A stretch of 64,000 nucleotides of DNA from Nematostella vectensis (taxonomy: Eukaryota > Cnidaria > Anthozoa > Actiniaria > Edwardsiidae), in NCBI RefSeq assembly GCF_932526225.1, contig NC_064038.1:9609070-9673069 (forward strand), given 5' to 3'. The stretch's first letter is position 1. Every line of letters starts with the position of its first letter. The notes beneath the pieces are model-generated. The model worked only from the letters and a program-made list of their open reading frames with translations, did not search any database and was not told where the DNA came from. The position numbers and the translations under genes were made by a program. Of the stretch, positions 29,601 to 41,448 are shown piece after piece.

Positions 29601-32600
29601 CCAGGTATGTAGACCCGCTAGTACCAGGTATATAGACACGCTAGTACCAGGTATATAGACACGCTAGTACCAGGTATGTAGACACGCTAGTACCAGGTAT
29701 GTAGACACGCTAGTACCAGGTATATAGACACGCTAGTACCAGGTATATAGACACGCTAGGACCAGGTATAGACACGCTAGAACCAGGTATATAGACACGC
29801 TAGTACCAGGTATAAAGACACGCTAGTACCAGGTATAAAGACACGCTAGGACCAGGTATATAGACACGCTAGGACCAGGTATATAGACACGCTAGGAGCA
29901 GGTATATAGACACGCTAGGAGCAGGTATATAGACACGCTAGGACCAGGTATAGACGCGCTACGACCAGGTATATAGACACGCTAGAACCAGGTATATAGA
30001 CACGCTAGTACCAGGTATATAGACACGCTAGTTCTAGGTATATAGACACGCTAGTTCTAGGTATATAGACACGCTAGTACCAGGTTAATAGACACGCTAG
30101 TACCAGGTATAGACGCGCTAGGACCATATATATAGACACGCTAGAACCAGGTATATAGACACGCTAGGACCAGGTATATAGACACGCTAGGACCAGGTAT
30201 ATAGACACGCTAGTACCAGGTATATAGACACGCTAGTACCAGGTATATAGACACGTTAGTACCAGGTATATAGACACGTTAGTACCAGGTATATAGACAC
30301 GTTAGTACCAGGTATAGATACGCTAGAACCAGGTATATAGACACGCTAGTACCAGGTATAGACACGCTAGTACCAGGTATAGACACGCTAGTACCAGGTA
30401 TAGACACGCTAGTACCAGGTATAGACACGCTAGTACCAGGTATAGACACGCTAGGACCAGGTATAGACACGCTAGGACCAGGTATATAGACACGCTAGGA
30501 CCAGGTATATAGTCACGCTAGAACCAGGTATATAGACACGCTAGTACCAGGTATATAGACATGCTAGGACCAGGTTAATAGACACGCTAGGACCAGGTAT
30601 AGACGCGCTAGGACCATATATATAGACACGCTAGAACCAGGTATATAGACACGCTAGGACCAGGTATATAGACACGCTAGTACCAGGTATATAGACACGC
30701 TAGTACCAGGTATATAGACACGCTAGAACCAGGTATATAGACACGTTAGTACCAGGTATATAGACACGTTAGTACCAGGTATAGATACGCTAGAACCAGG
30801 TATAGACACGCTAGTACCAGGTATATAGACACGCTAGTACCAGGTATATAGACACGCTAGGACCAGGTATATAGTCACGCTAGGACCAGGTATATAGACA
30901 CGCTAGGACCAGGTATATAGTCACGCTAGTACCAGGTATATAGACACGCTAGTACCAGGTATATAGACACGCTAGTACCAGGTATATAGACACGCTAGGA
31001 CCAGGTATATAGACACGCTAGGACCAGGTATATAGACATGCTAGGACCAGGTTAATAGACACGCTAGTACCAGGTATATAGACACGCTAGTACCAGGTAT
31101 ATAGACACGCTAGGACCAGGTATATAGACACGCTAGGACCAGGTATATAGTCACGCTAGAACCAGGTATATAGTCACGCTAGAACCAGGTATATAGACAC
31201 ACTAGTACCAGGTATATAGACACGCTAGTACCAGGTATATAGACACGCTAGTACCAGGTAAATAGACATGCTAGGACCAGGTAAATAGACACGCTAGTAC
31301 CAGGTATATAGACACGCTAGTACCAGGTATATAGACACGCTAGAACCAGGTATAGACACGCTAGTACCAGGTATATAGACACGCTAGTACCAGGTATATA
31401 GACACGCTAGGCACAGGTATAGGCGTACTAGGATCAGGTTTAGACACGCCAAGGCAAGGCATACTAGAAACTACACACTAGTAGAACCAGCTGCAAACAA
31501 GGATCTTTATCAGGTTTATTCAAGAAGTGGGTGTGAATCTGGGAAGTGAGTAGTGATAAGCGAGGCGTCCCCCTTTGGTCTGTTCTGTTGCGTGCTCAAG
31601 AAGGCTGATTTTGCTTGCTTCTCTTACCTTCCTGGAGGCGGTTTACCGCATTGCGTTACCTCATTTGCTTGTCTGGCCACGATAGCCACGTGTCTTTGTA
31701 TTCCTCTACTTGCAGACGATCAAGTAGTGCCGACAATGAGCTGTTCGTCAAGGAGGCCGTCCGCCCGGACATGCTGCCGTCCCTTGCCGAGTTGTCCGAC
31801 TCCGACTCTCATGATGAAGGAGTCAAGGGCAAGCGAGAGGATGCGCTAGCCGAGTTGGGCAGCAAGCTTGCGAAACTCAGGTCGAATAATCAACAATCAC
31901 TTCTGTTTACTTATTAATACACCAAATTAAGACTCCAAAAGATATCACAAAGTGTTGGTCTTTTTCCGAGTGTGAGCTTGATTGCAAAACCAACCATCAA
32001 AAAGCTGGCAATCAGAAAATCACTCCTTGCATTCCAGTTGATGCATTTTGATAATACTGTTTCTTACAATTGTGATTTAATCTGCTCGTCTGTCTGTTTT
32101 TTTTGTCCTAGTGTCTGTCTTGTTTTCCTTCCTTATGTAACAGATAGGATCACAGTTGTAGAAGTTTTAGTTGTTTGTCCCTTCGAGTAACAATACCCCA
32201 TCCTGTTCCTAGGGAGAAGCCGATAGCCATGGCTACAAGTGACATGAATCCATTCATGTGTGTGCGCGACGATGTCAAGGAGACTTCTGATGGTCAGTGA
32301 CAAACGTGCACTGGGGTATATATCATGCATAGCAACCGCAAAGGGGGAAAGAGGAAAAGGGGGAGTCTGGGCATGAGAAAAGCAAGCGAGCGCCGAAGGA
32401 TCGCTTTTATATTGCCTCTGACATCCCCTTGTTTTTGTCAATGAAAGGCCCTGAATAATAAAGATTTAAAAATGTTTCTTTCATGATGATTAGTGAAACC
32501 CATTTTATATTCGAGTGGTATCACGCTCGATCATACCCTAGTAATAAGCTATACAAGCAGTGGCTATTCTTCAGCGGTTCTTTCGCGAAGAAAAAAAAGA

Positions 32601-33476
32601 AAGAAAGCAGTGATTTCGTGAGGCATGGTTTACGTGACTATCTCCAATAAATGTAGTTGTACAGGATATGGAAACTTGGATGCTGTTGCTTCCGTCAAAA
32701 TGGTCGAGAAAATAATGCATTATGGGCCCATTGTTATGTGTAGACTGGAATGCGACCGTGGCTGCGAATCTAAACGTGCTGAAGACCATACCTGTGGAAA
32801 CACTTTGGCCCCGGGACTCGCTGTTCAGGTAAGGTTTGCCATGTCCTCTATTTGTTTACCATCCCGCAATCCTTTTCTGTTTTATCAGGGACTTTAAGGC
32901 ACCGGTACGTCAAAGGTAGAAAAAAAGGAATTCATACAAGAATTGAAAGGCCGCCTCCCCTTTGGCACCGCTTCACAGGCTACACTTTGTAATACATTTT
33001 GAGACATGCAATTAAATCTATTCACACTTTGTAGAAGGTAACACTTTTACAAATTTTAATTGCATCACATTTTTTTTATCACAAAGTATTACAATGTGCC
33101 TCATTTGTTACAAATACCCCCCCCCCCCCCCATTAGCTGACTACATACAGGCCTGCATGTACACTTAAGAATTATGCACTATGGCATGGTTCCGACGGAT
33201 GAACAGCAACAAATTTAAGACTTTTCAAGGGCATGCAGGAACCATATATGTAGCTCCTTGCCCCCTTGCAGACACAGTAACGCCCTAAAAGCCCACGGAC
33301 TAAACACGTACAAACATGCAAATGCACACTTATGCCTTATATACTATGCCAGGTATCTACAGCTGATGGAGGCCATGCAAGAGAACATCACTGAGCGGCA
33401 ACAGATTCTAAAAATAGCAGGTACACTGGCCAACCGGCTAGAACCCCACAGGACACAGATACTACAAGGCTGTTAA
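20668..33476 (+). CDS. catsper2: Cation channel sperm-associated protein 2 (CatSper2), 13 exons
   Basis: Exons: 20668-20830, 21617-21781, 22227-22295, 23010-23182, 25473-25580, 26381-26437, 26815-26939, 28069-28241, 28792-28927, 31716-31880, 32213-32292, 32744-32828, 33353-33476. They add to 541 codons with consistent phases and GT-AG ends. The protein is one six-helix channel unit of the sperm Ca2+ channel. S1 is in exon 3, S2-S3 in exon 4 (ending WNIFDFFVTIM), and the S4 charges (LRVFRILRSLKM) in exons 5-6. S5 is in exon 7, the pore FTLDHWY and S6 in exon 8, followed at once by VMNFQNIR. The start FRSKLIEDFQLLDML and the last exons (WPRDSLFRY, then a helix) match CatSper2 and not CatSper1, 3 or 4. 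Length is close to human CATSPER2 (530 aa). Introns 4, 5 and 9 carry large minisatellites. Confidence 0.93.
22437..22800. mobile_element. MITE in catsper2 intron 3
   Basis: A 364 bp unit with terminal inverted repeats beginning GGGGCCGGTTCCTAAAAAGC and, on the other strand, GGGGCCAGTTCCTCAAAGGC. It is AT-rich inside, with no ORF. The superfamily was not determined. Confidence 0.65.
23490..25300. repeat. Minisatellite, 50-52 bp unit, about 34 copies (catsper2 intron 4)
   Basis: Unit: GATGTGGATGTATTGGCATG followed by TACCTTGGTGGAGGGTTGGG and CATGCCCCCT. Variants carry GTATGGTATATGCC in place of the last part. The unit is open on the minus strand in more than one frame, creating long repetitive ORFs that are artefacts. 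Intron 4 spans 23183-25472, so the array makes up most of it. Confidence 0.95.
25683..26302. repeat. Minisatellite, 29 bp unit, about 20 copies (catsper2 intron 5)
   Basis: Unit AAGTACAATTGTCTAGTACC plus ATTCCCCAT, with ATTCTACATA variants interspersed at intervals suggesting a higher-order pattern. It starts about 100 bp after the exon 5 donor. Confidence 0.95.
27240..27515 (-). mobile_element. tRNA-derived SINE in catsper2 intron 7
   Basis: On the minus strand there is an RNA polymerase III A box TGGCCTAGCGCG (27496-27507) and a perfect B box GGTTCGAATCC (27461-27471), followed by a non-tRNA body containing the complement of CTCCGGTTTAGTGTCCTTATC. The cloverleaf is not maintained beyond the promoter, so this is a SINE and not a tRNA gene. 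Confidence 0.7.
28917..31450. repeat. Minisatellite, 23 bp unit, about 105 copies, starting at the exon 9 splice donor
   Basis: The unit CACGCTAGTACCAGGTATATAGA begins inside exon 9: the last exon bases GCTAGAACCAG followed by intron GTATAGACAC are the first unit. Hence nearly every copy re-creates CCAG|GTATAT, a good 5' splice site in the sense orientation. The array fills most of intron 9 (28928-31715). Units vary as GTACCAG, GGACCAG and GAACCAG; 19 and 23 bp forms alternate. Confidence 0.95.
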
Positions 33477-35088
33477 CACGTTGTTTATCTTGATATATAC
33501 AATAATCATAAAACTAATGCTGCATTCAGATCAAAACCATGTTTAGTTAAACAAGGTTTTTCTTTGCCTGATAACTTCCCAAGTTTCTCATTGTGTTGAA
33601 TTCTTACCATCTGAATGATTACTTAGTAGCATGTACAGCACAGTCTATTCAGTTTTATTCTTGGCTCTGTCCACTCTAGGGATATCAAGATTTAAACCAG
33701 TTTAATTAAACCACTTTTAAACTGGTTTAAGTGCTGTTATAAATGGGGTATAAGTTTAGAAGGGTTAGAGGTAAGAAGGGTGATTTGATTTGTATAGTAC
33801 TCCACTACAACAAAGCCTCTTGAAAGAAAGCGATGTTGTGGGAGGCCCTTTCTGTGTATACCAAAGTGAAAAATGCTTTAAAAAACTAATACTAATCCAT
33901 TCCTTGTATTCGTTTTCACAGATGAAGCTTTGGTGAAGTTACATGATTCTTAGTTTGAAACTTCTCACACTTTTATCAGTTGAGACTTGATGCCAGTTTT
34001 GGTTTAAACTATCATGTACTTTGCTATCTTAACTAAGTAACACACTTCATTGTGCCTGAGCAGAATCAGACAACAGCATGCAAAGCAAAACAAATGATGC
34101 AGGCTTTAAAACCAATGTGTATTTTTAACTCTTGGTTGCTGAATTTAGCTCCAGTTTCTTATGTCCTAGATGAGATAATGTAGGATTACTCAAGGAAAAA
34201 AGATATAGGATAGTAGTTGTGGTAGAACAAATAAGGCAAACTGAGGTAACTGCCTCAATTATGATTAAAGAATATTTTGTGGCATCTCTGAGTATAGCTC
34301 TCTGCTCAGCCTCAAAAAAGGAACTTGCGCTAAGAGATCACATGACCTTTTTGGGTGTCAAATTCAAAACAAAATAATCCATCACACCAGAAACAATAAA
34401 AAAATAAAATCTTTAAATGAACCTAAACTCTTTCTAAAAAAAGAATTCTGGCTTTTTTTTTAAAGTGCTGAATAAGTTGCTTTTTGTTGCTATTATTTTG
34501 CCGCTAAAGAGCCTGAGCATGCTAGTTTGCCACACAAACAATCATGTGATCTCTTAGTGCAAGTTCCCTATTGGCGGACTTATCTGTCTTAGTCAAGGTG
34601 GATATAGATAAACCAATCTGTCAGCCAATAAGAGTTATAACTGGAGACCAGGCAGTTTGTATCTTGTTACAAGCCTTGTGTTGGAATTAGCATTTTAATT
34701 AAATCCATCAATTCATAAGATAGAAAGACCCATGAATAACAAAGAAAGCTGTGACTACAATAGCGTGTATGAGAGCATTTACAAGCTGTAATTTGTCGTC
34801 CCCTGATTTGGTCAGTGAAGAAAAAAATAAGGTGTGGCACTAAAAATCACAAAACTGGGCCAATAAATTGGAGTGTGTGTGTGAATTAACAATTACATTT
34901 TGTTGCACAGGATTTTGAAAACCACTCTATAATTAGTGTGTTATTGTATCAATGTAGATTTGGATAAAAGGATTCAATGCATATTACCCTTTCTCAAAGA
35001 TTGACAAGAGGCATTTTCTGTAAAGTTGTGATTTAATGTATAAAGATACAGTGTATTTGTGGGACAATAAATTTGATATGTGTAGATG
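33477..35088. other. catsper2 3' flank and convergent intergenic region
   Basis: No coding sequence recognised. AATAAA on the plus strand at about 35066-35071 could serve catsper2. A MITE occupies 34320-34567. Numerous TTTAAACCAGTTTAATTAAA-like inverted segments are present at about 33690-33735. Confidence 0.4.
34320..34567. mobile_element. MITE, 248 bp
   Basis: 26 bp terminal inverted repeats read GGAACTTGCGCTAAGAGATC at the left, with its complement at the right. No ORF. Confidence 0.65.
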
Positions 35089-37156
35089 CTAGTGTCCTTT
35101 CTTTCCTTTGGAATGCTGGTTTGGCTTGATGGGTGTGGCTACTGGGGCGTGGACAGATGAGGAGATCCTGTTCAGGTAGTATAGGGCCACCATTGAAAAC
35201 AGAAAACTGCAAACAAGAGCAAACAAAGTCGAAATTTTCCTTGGGTTATTGCAATGATTACAAATAATATATTCAAAAATACCGTAAATGATCTAATAAA
35301 TGCCCCCTATCTAAACAATGCCTCCTATCTAAAGAACACCCCCCTAAGCTTACAAGTTTGTTATGAACGCCCTCTCTAATAAAGTCCCCCCCTATTTAAT
35401 ACCCCCTACCCTCCTCCCAACTTATAAACAAATGAATTTTGGTAATATAAATCAAACTTAATTGATCTGAGTTTGGCTTCTTCTGGGTGAGGCTTGCTCA
35501 AATGTCAAAAAATGCTTGCTATGCAGACTACAATTTTACATGATCCTGCCAAAGACTAGAACCCCACTGCACTTGGGTTTGGTATATTTTCATAGTTTGT
35601 AAAGAATGCCCCTCTCTAATAAACGCCTCCTATCTATTGAACCCCTGTTGTCAGAACATTTAAATCTAATAAACACCCAAGCGTTTATTAGATCACTTAT
35701 GGTATGTGATGGGTTTGCTAATAATAATAGTACTCAGTTGCACATAATTACATTGCAATAGTTAAATCTAAAGTCCTGAGTAAGCTTACAGGGAAATTAT
35801 GTTCCATTAAATATACACCTATGTCAAATAAGTTTGCACTCAAGAATCCATGTGTTGTAATCCGCACTGGTAATGAATAAAAGGCTGAATCCTCATCTCT
35901 GAAATCCATGCGAATGTTTACAGACACATGAAAAAGAATGCTGCGACTTTCATAACTTGGATTTGTTTTTTATCTATGCTTTTATATGCTCATTTATTTG
36001 ATACTCATAAAGCACTGAATTACAACTGCAACCTTGTTTAAAAGGGTATATATCTAAACCTATGTGCATGATTTACTACAAACATTCACCAAATTGCCCG
36101 GAGTCCTTACCAGGTAGTGACACAGACCCTGTGCACAAGTCCAGATGCAAACATAGCGACAGTCAAGCAGATTAGAACTGCAAAAAGAAGCATTAAGTTA
36201 TTCTTGAAGTCTATGTGGGTTAAGCCAGACAGTCTATCTCACCCTCGATTTAAAGTGAGAAAGGGAGGGAACTGAATATGAATTCTACAGTAGCTTTCTT
36301 GCAACCCAAAGAGGTGGGGGGGGGGGGGGGGGGGAGGGGGTTACATGTGATGAACCCTCTGTCTAGGTCTAGCTAGAAACTTTATAAAGCTTATTTTGAA
36401 CTGAAGATGAAATTTATTGCAAGAGTGGGCATTGATGCCAAAGTTCAATATATAACTCACCTTCAGGGAAGAGCTTGGTGTGGAATCCTCTACCAAAAAT
36501 CATAGACTCAAAGTTACCAATTGCCTGGTGTATAGAGTCAAGGGTAGCACTCATGGAAATTGAAATGTTTTTTTTTTTGTTAAAAAATACTAAATAAAAT
36601 AGCAACAATCTAGAATAAATACAATAAAGAGATATCCAAAACTCTAATAGAAATAACTCCCTTTGTCTTTGCTTTTTTGCATTTTTCATTGCTGTAACAA
36701 GCTATAAGTATATAATAGATAGAAATAGTAGTAAAAAGCTTTAAGATTATAGTAGTATAAAGTCACATCGTGTTTACACAATAATAATGAATTCTTTTGT
36801 TTTCATAACAGCCCACGTTAGAATTTGTGAAAAGAACTCGGCCATTTTTTAAGCCTGAGGCCATATAAGTATCACTCTAGAATAATTGTCCATGCTGTAT
36901 TATAAGGATACGGTTAATAAAAATACAAAGAGCTGTGATCCAATGAAGCCCCCAAGAATAGTCATCCATTCGCTACCACCAAGATTCGTCTTAAACATTT
37001 GCATGAGTGCAAACGTAAGAACCGTCAGCGTGGACGCAAAAAGAAAAGAAGTAGCAGTCGGGAGAGCTATAAAGAAAGAATTCTAGTTAGTTTGGTTAAA
37101 ATCGGGGCAGTAATATAGGAGAAAATCGAGGAATAAAATAGGATCTTCTTACCCAT
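35089..37156 (-). CDS. krtcap2: Keratinocyte-associated protein 2 homologue (oligosaccharyltransferase subunit), 5 exons
   Basis: Minus-strand exons: 37153-37156 (ATG plus one base), 36912-37066, 36461-36524, 36111-36177, 35089-35206. Total is 136 codons including stop, against 136 residues in the human protein. The protein has four hydrophobic helices. Segments SEWMTILGGFIGSQLFVF, NFESMIFGRGFHTKLFPE and FASGLVHRVCVTTC are nearly identical to KRTCAP2 of other animals. The tail is Lys-rich (HSKGKKGH) as expected for an ER membrane protein. The family is a subunit of the STT3A oligosaccharyltransferase complex that links it to the translocon for N-glycosylation. The first coding exon is only four bases, which makes the gene easy to mis-annotate. 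It is head-to-head with det1. Confidence 0.93.
35280..35704. mobile_element. MITE of the TACCGTAAATGATC family (krtcap2 intron)
   Basis: A 425 bp unit with terminal inverted repeats TACCGTAAATGATCTAATAA and TACCATAAGTGATCTAATAA (other strand). The interior has repeated CCCCCTATCTAA and AATAAACGCC motifs. Related copies are at 49804-50190 and about 60450-60891. A TA duplication (Tc1/mariner-like) is plausible. Confidence 0.65.
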
Positions 37157-37344
37157 GTTGGAGAGTAAATGAAAGGACACCTCACTAGTTCTTAGTCCTA
37201 CTCGAACACTCGGTCCAGCCACTGTCCCGGATGTCAGAAAATGGCGGCTCGGATAAAACCAAAGTGTCCTAAACACTGAAAGACTGAAAAAAATATTTTT
37301 ATCTATACCTTTCCAGAAATGCATATGACACATAGGACATAACC
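37157..37344. promoter_or_regulatory. Bidirectional promoter of krtcap2 and det1
   Basis: Only 188 bp separate the two divergent start codons. AAATGGCGGC (37239-37248) is a YY1-type motif. No TATA box is seen in either direction, which fits CpG/YY1-type housekeeping bidirectional promoters. Confidence 0.55.
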
Positions 37345-40300
37345 ATGAATGGATTACACTTCAAGCCTCGAAGAGTCACAAATCAAAATATCGTGTGGAA
37401 AATTCGCCAACGAGAAACCGTTGCTCCCAGACCGGGATGTCGATGGCACCGAGGCCGGTCTTTTACGCAAAATCTCTTCCCTAACTTTACCATCGTGAAC
37501 GTTGAAAAACCACCCTGCTTTTTACGGAAGTTCTCGCCGGATGGCCGCTATTTTGTGGCATTCTCGTTGGATCAGAGTTCCATAGAAGTTTATGAATTCC
37601 AGGGAGCTAGCGCCGCAGAGGAACTTTTGGCGAGAGAAGGCCATCAGACAGCTTCTATACGGAGCAAATTATTCGGGGAATTCTTCAAGCAAACTGCTGT
37701 CGTTACGGTCGCCGCTAATGGCGAGCATCTAAATCGCGAGTGCAGTCTTTTCACCGATGATGGACGCTATGTCATTGTTGGCTCTGCCTCCTATGTGCCG
37801 GAAGACCCCCATCCATTCTTCTTCGATATTTACCGAAATAACGAGTCTGTGTCCCCTAATCCCCGATCTCCCCTTGAAGACTACACCATACACATCGTGG
37901 ATCTGCGCAAAGGAAGGCTTAGTGACTCTCGCACATTCAAATGTGACAAGATATTTTTGTCACACAATCAAGGCCTCTATTTGTATAGAGACCTTCTAGC
38001 TATCCTTTCAGTGCAACAGCAGACAATTCACATTTTTCAGGTTACAAAAGATGGGAAGTTTATAGAGGTGAGGTCGATAGGTCGGTTCTGCCATGAGGAT
38101 GATGAACTAGTTCTCACAGGATCTCGTGGGGTAGAGAATAATCAAATAAGGAGTCCATACTTAGAGACTTGTATAAATGGGTTAAAGCACCGCTTGATGG
38201 TGCATTTGTGGAGGTGTGCAGTGAGGGATGGCTCTGCTGAGGCAATCAGAAGGTTCTTTCAACACTTTGAACAGTTTCGGATGCTGCGAATGTGGAAAAT
38301 GCAACTACTTGATGAAACTACAATTCTCATTAAGTATGCTAGTGAGGAAGTTGTTACTCTTCGAGTTGCAGATCCCAACTCCCAGGCCTCATTTTTTGTG
38401 ATCTACAATATGGAATCCACAGAAGTATTAGCTGTATTTGAGAACACCTCAGAGAAGCTTTTAGAATTATTTGAGCAATTTTGTGACTCCTTCAGGAATG
38501 CAATTCTCCATTCCCCAGCTCAGTTTACCTGCTCTGCATCCAGTAATACCTATGCTCGTCAAATTCAGCGGAGGTTTAAGCATACAATAATCAATGCAAA
38601 GTATGGAGGACACACTGAAGCTGTTAAGCGGCTATTGGCACAGCTTCCTATCAGCTCTCAATCTTATAGCAGTAGTCCATACCTAGACCTTTCCTTATTT
38701 AGCTACGATGACAAGTGGGTGTCAGTCATGGAGAGGCCAAAGGCATGTGGGGATCATCCTATTAGGTGAGCTATTAGAAATTAACACTTTTCACTGAAGG
38801 AGTATGAGTTATTTAAGGTAATTCCCTTGAATTGCACTGCGCACCCCTTCTGCGCATAGTGGCACGCGCTGTTTGTGCGAATTTTCTGGTATTAAGTGCG
38901 CGTGCACCGCAGTTGTACAAGAAAACACAGCAAAAGGCGCATGTTTTTTACTTAAAATCGCTTTGACAGAAAAACGAAGTCGGTTACCCCTATTTTTTAT
39001 TTGCTCAAATAGTTAAATATATACGGAAAAATGATATACTGAAAGAAGAAAAAAAGTTGGGTTGTAGAAGTTTTGTTATTTCTCTTAAAAGCCGTAAAAA
39101 TACTTCAAAATGGCACTTTTTACCGTATGAATAGTGGCGAAAACAATGTCTTTTAGTGCGATCTCTTAAAATGTTATTTGTTTTGAACATTAGCTACTAC
39201 GGGTTATTGTTTAGGAGATCGGATTTTGGCAGCTTGACAAACAGAACTTAATTTTCTAAAGACTATAGGCACTCTTTTTGAAAACTAATAGTTGGGATTT
39301 TTCCTTGCGCGATCAGTAAAAACGCGTCAACTCTACGCCCCTCTATTGTGAAAACGAGGTCGGTACCCCCATTTTTTATCACATTTTTTTAAAGCCCTTA
39401 ACTTCAATATTGTTTATGCCAAGTTTTAAAAAATTCTGGGTTGTAGAACTATTTCAAGGGAATTACCTTAAAAGCAAAGCTTTTCGATATATATGCTAAT
39501 AGGGTTTGAATCCTCCACACCACTCTTTGTTCAATCATGGTTCAATTTCAAAGATTAAGATTCTGTAAAACATTTTTGTGTGGAAACCTTTGTCAATCTG
39601 TAATAAGTCAGTTAATTACCTTGAGCCTTCGGCAATAAGCTTATCCATCCCTTGGCCTGCGGCCTCGGGATGTATATCGCTTATATTGCCTCGGCTCTCA
39701 GTAATTAACTCTTACATAAAAACGTTTCATTGAAACTGACTATAGTGATCTAAAAACATAGAATGACACCTTTTAAAGATCTTTCATGAGCTACAAGTTA
39801 GAGAAGGGAAGGCTATAATGGCACCCCAAAAGATACTGAGGTAAAAAAAATTCTGGGAATTCTCATTTTCACCCCTAAAAGATACCCAATTTACACCCTA
39901 AAAGATACAATGATGATATCCGTCCGATGGATATAGGGAGTAACCCCCCCCCCCCCCCCGCCTGCTACTACTACTACTATGTGCTCACCCTTTGCTGAGG
40001 TAAGGTGAATTGGCTAGCCACTCATTCATTTTGAAACACGTCTCAAATGCGAACTTTTTCCTTACTAGGTATCTCCATCTTTTCTCCTCCCCCTAGCATC
40101 CCACGGCTCCCAGTTTCTATTCTCCCCGTCGCATTTGACTAGTACTTGGTCTTACCTCCTGATGATAAACCCTGTACTAGAAAACACGTGAGGCTGCTTA
40201 ACTTTTCAAAGAGCTCTATGAAATATTCTATTCCTTATTTACCGTAATTTATTATAAATTTTTGTGCATGTTTATGAACTTTTGTTGTTTTCATTATATT

Positions 40301-41448
40301 TTAACTCACTTCTTTCTCCACCAGCGTGTACACCTTACCCCTTATCAGCCTTTTTGTTTTCCGGTCTATACCTCCCTACCCACTACCTCCTCCTTAATCT
40401 TCCCATTCACCCTATACGCCATGGTAAGAACAACTGCATCACTATCCCGTACACTCCTTATAGTCCAACTCCACTCAACGTAGCATTATCCCCACAATGA
40501 CCCTCCCGCCCTCTACCCGTGCCACCTACCTCTACCCGTATCACAACCATTATTCCCCTTTTATGTCCCCCTTCTCCCCAGGTGCCATGGTACGAATACC
40601 CGCTTTTAACCAAAAACCTGGACATCTGATTTGGGAAAAGAAGATGTGAAGTCTCTTCTTTTTTTCTGTCGACAATTGATTGAGTGTTGATAAAATTGCC
40701 TCCAGCAAGAAACTAGAGTCTGCTACACCTGAAACTGTCAAGAAAAATGTGATAAACAGAAAATAATGTAAAACAAAAATAGGTGAGCATGATTTTTCAT
40801 CTAGGGAACCACTTGAAGCTCTAATTTGAGCAAGAAAAGAGTTGTTGCAAGACATATTTCAATGTTAAAAAGCTGCGGAAAAGTCGATATTAAAAAAAAA
40901 TCTGTCACAACATGTGCATTAGTTACCAGGTTTCAATTGCAAATGTATTAGATAATTCTACTTCTGGTTTGCATTTCAAACTCCAAAACCTTTGGGAAGA
41001 CGGCCACATCAGGTTTTTTTAGAGGGAATATTTACCTAGTTGTTGGCTACAAAACTACATATCAATTGTCTGATATTTTAAAAATTAAAGAAATTATTTT
41101 AATAACAGTAGATTTAGAGAGTTTAAATAAAGATTAAAGTTGTGGAAAATTTTAACAGCAACCACCCTCAAGAGATATCTCCCAACACCCTTGAGGTATA
41201 CTACTCTATGTTCATGTTAGGAAACCTGTTTTTCTATCTTCAGGTTCTATTCAAGAGACTCAGGTCTTCTCAAGTTCAAAATTCATGCAGGATTCCTTGG
41301 TCGCCCAACTCCACCCACTGCAAGACGCCTTGTGGCTTTCACCTTCCACCCTAATGACCCTTTTGCAATCTCTGTGCAGAGGACCAACGCAGAATATGTA
41401 GTGAATTTCCACATCAGACATCTTACACAGGGGCCAGAACACATGTAG
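37345..41448 (+). CDS. det1: DET1 homologue (CRL4 ubiquitin-ligase adaptor), 2 exons
   Basis: Exons 37345-38765 and 41244-41448 join in phase 2 to give 541 residues (human DET1 is 550). N-terminal [10 protein letters not shown] and [23 protein letters not shown], the middle [15 protein letters not shown], and the end [17 protein letters not shown] continuing into [19 protein letters not shown] and [11 protein letters not shown] are characteristic. DET1 is a beta-propeller protein that with DDB1, DDA1 and COP1 forms a CUL4 E3 ligase controlling degradation of transcription factors such as c-Jun. The first exon holds 87% of the coding sequence. The 2.5 kb intron contains a 659 bp MITE and a hairpin element. 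Confidence 0.95.
38813..39471. mobile_element. TTAA-flanked MITE, copy 1 (det1 intron)
   Basis: A 659 bp unit with terminal inverted repeats TTAAGGTAATTCCCTTGAAT and TTAAGGTAATTCCCTTGAAA (other strand). The interior has CGCGCACTTAA- and TGCGCAC-rich motifs. A related copy is at 50387-51005. Both ends carry TTAA, as expected of piggyBac-type duplications, though TA or longer duplications cannot be excluded. Confidence 0.7.
39600..39720. repeat. Hairpin-forming inverted repeat (det1 intron)
   Basis: TTAATTACCTTGAGCCTTCGGCAATAAGC is mirrored by GCTTATATTGCCTCGGCTCTCAGTAATTAA, with CATCCCTTGGCCTGCGGCCTCGGGATG in the centre. The whole ~105 bp can fold into one imperfect stem. Described in parts: arms at 39614-39643 and 39677-39706, core at 39645-39672. 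Confidence 0.6.

Noticed and set aside
28917-31450. CRISPR-like array
   Set aside because: Repeats are contiguous without unique spacers, and the setting is an animal intron.
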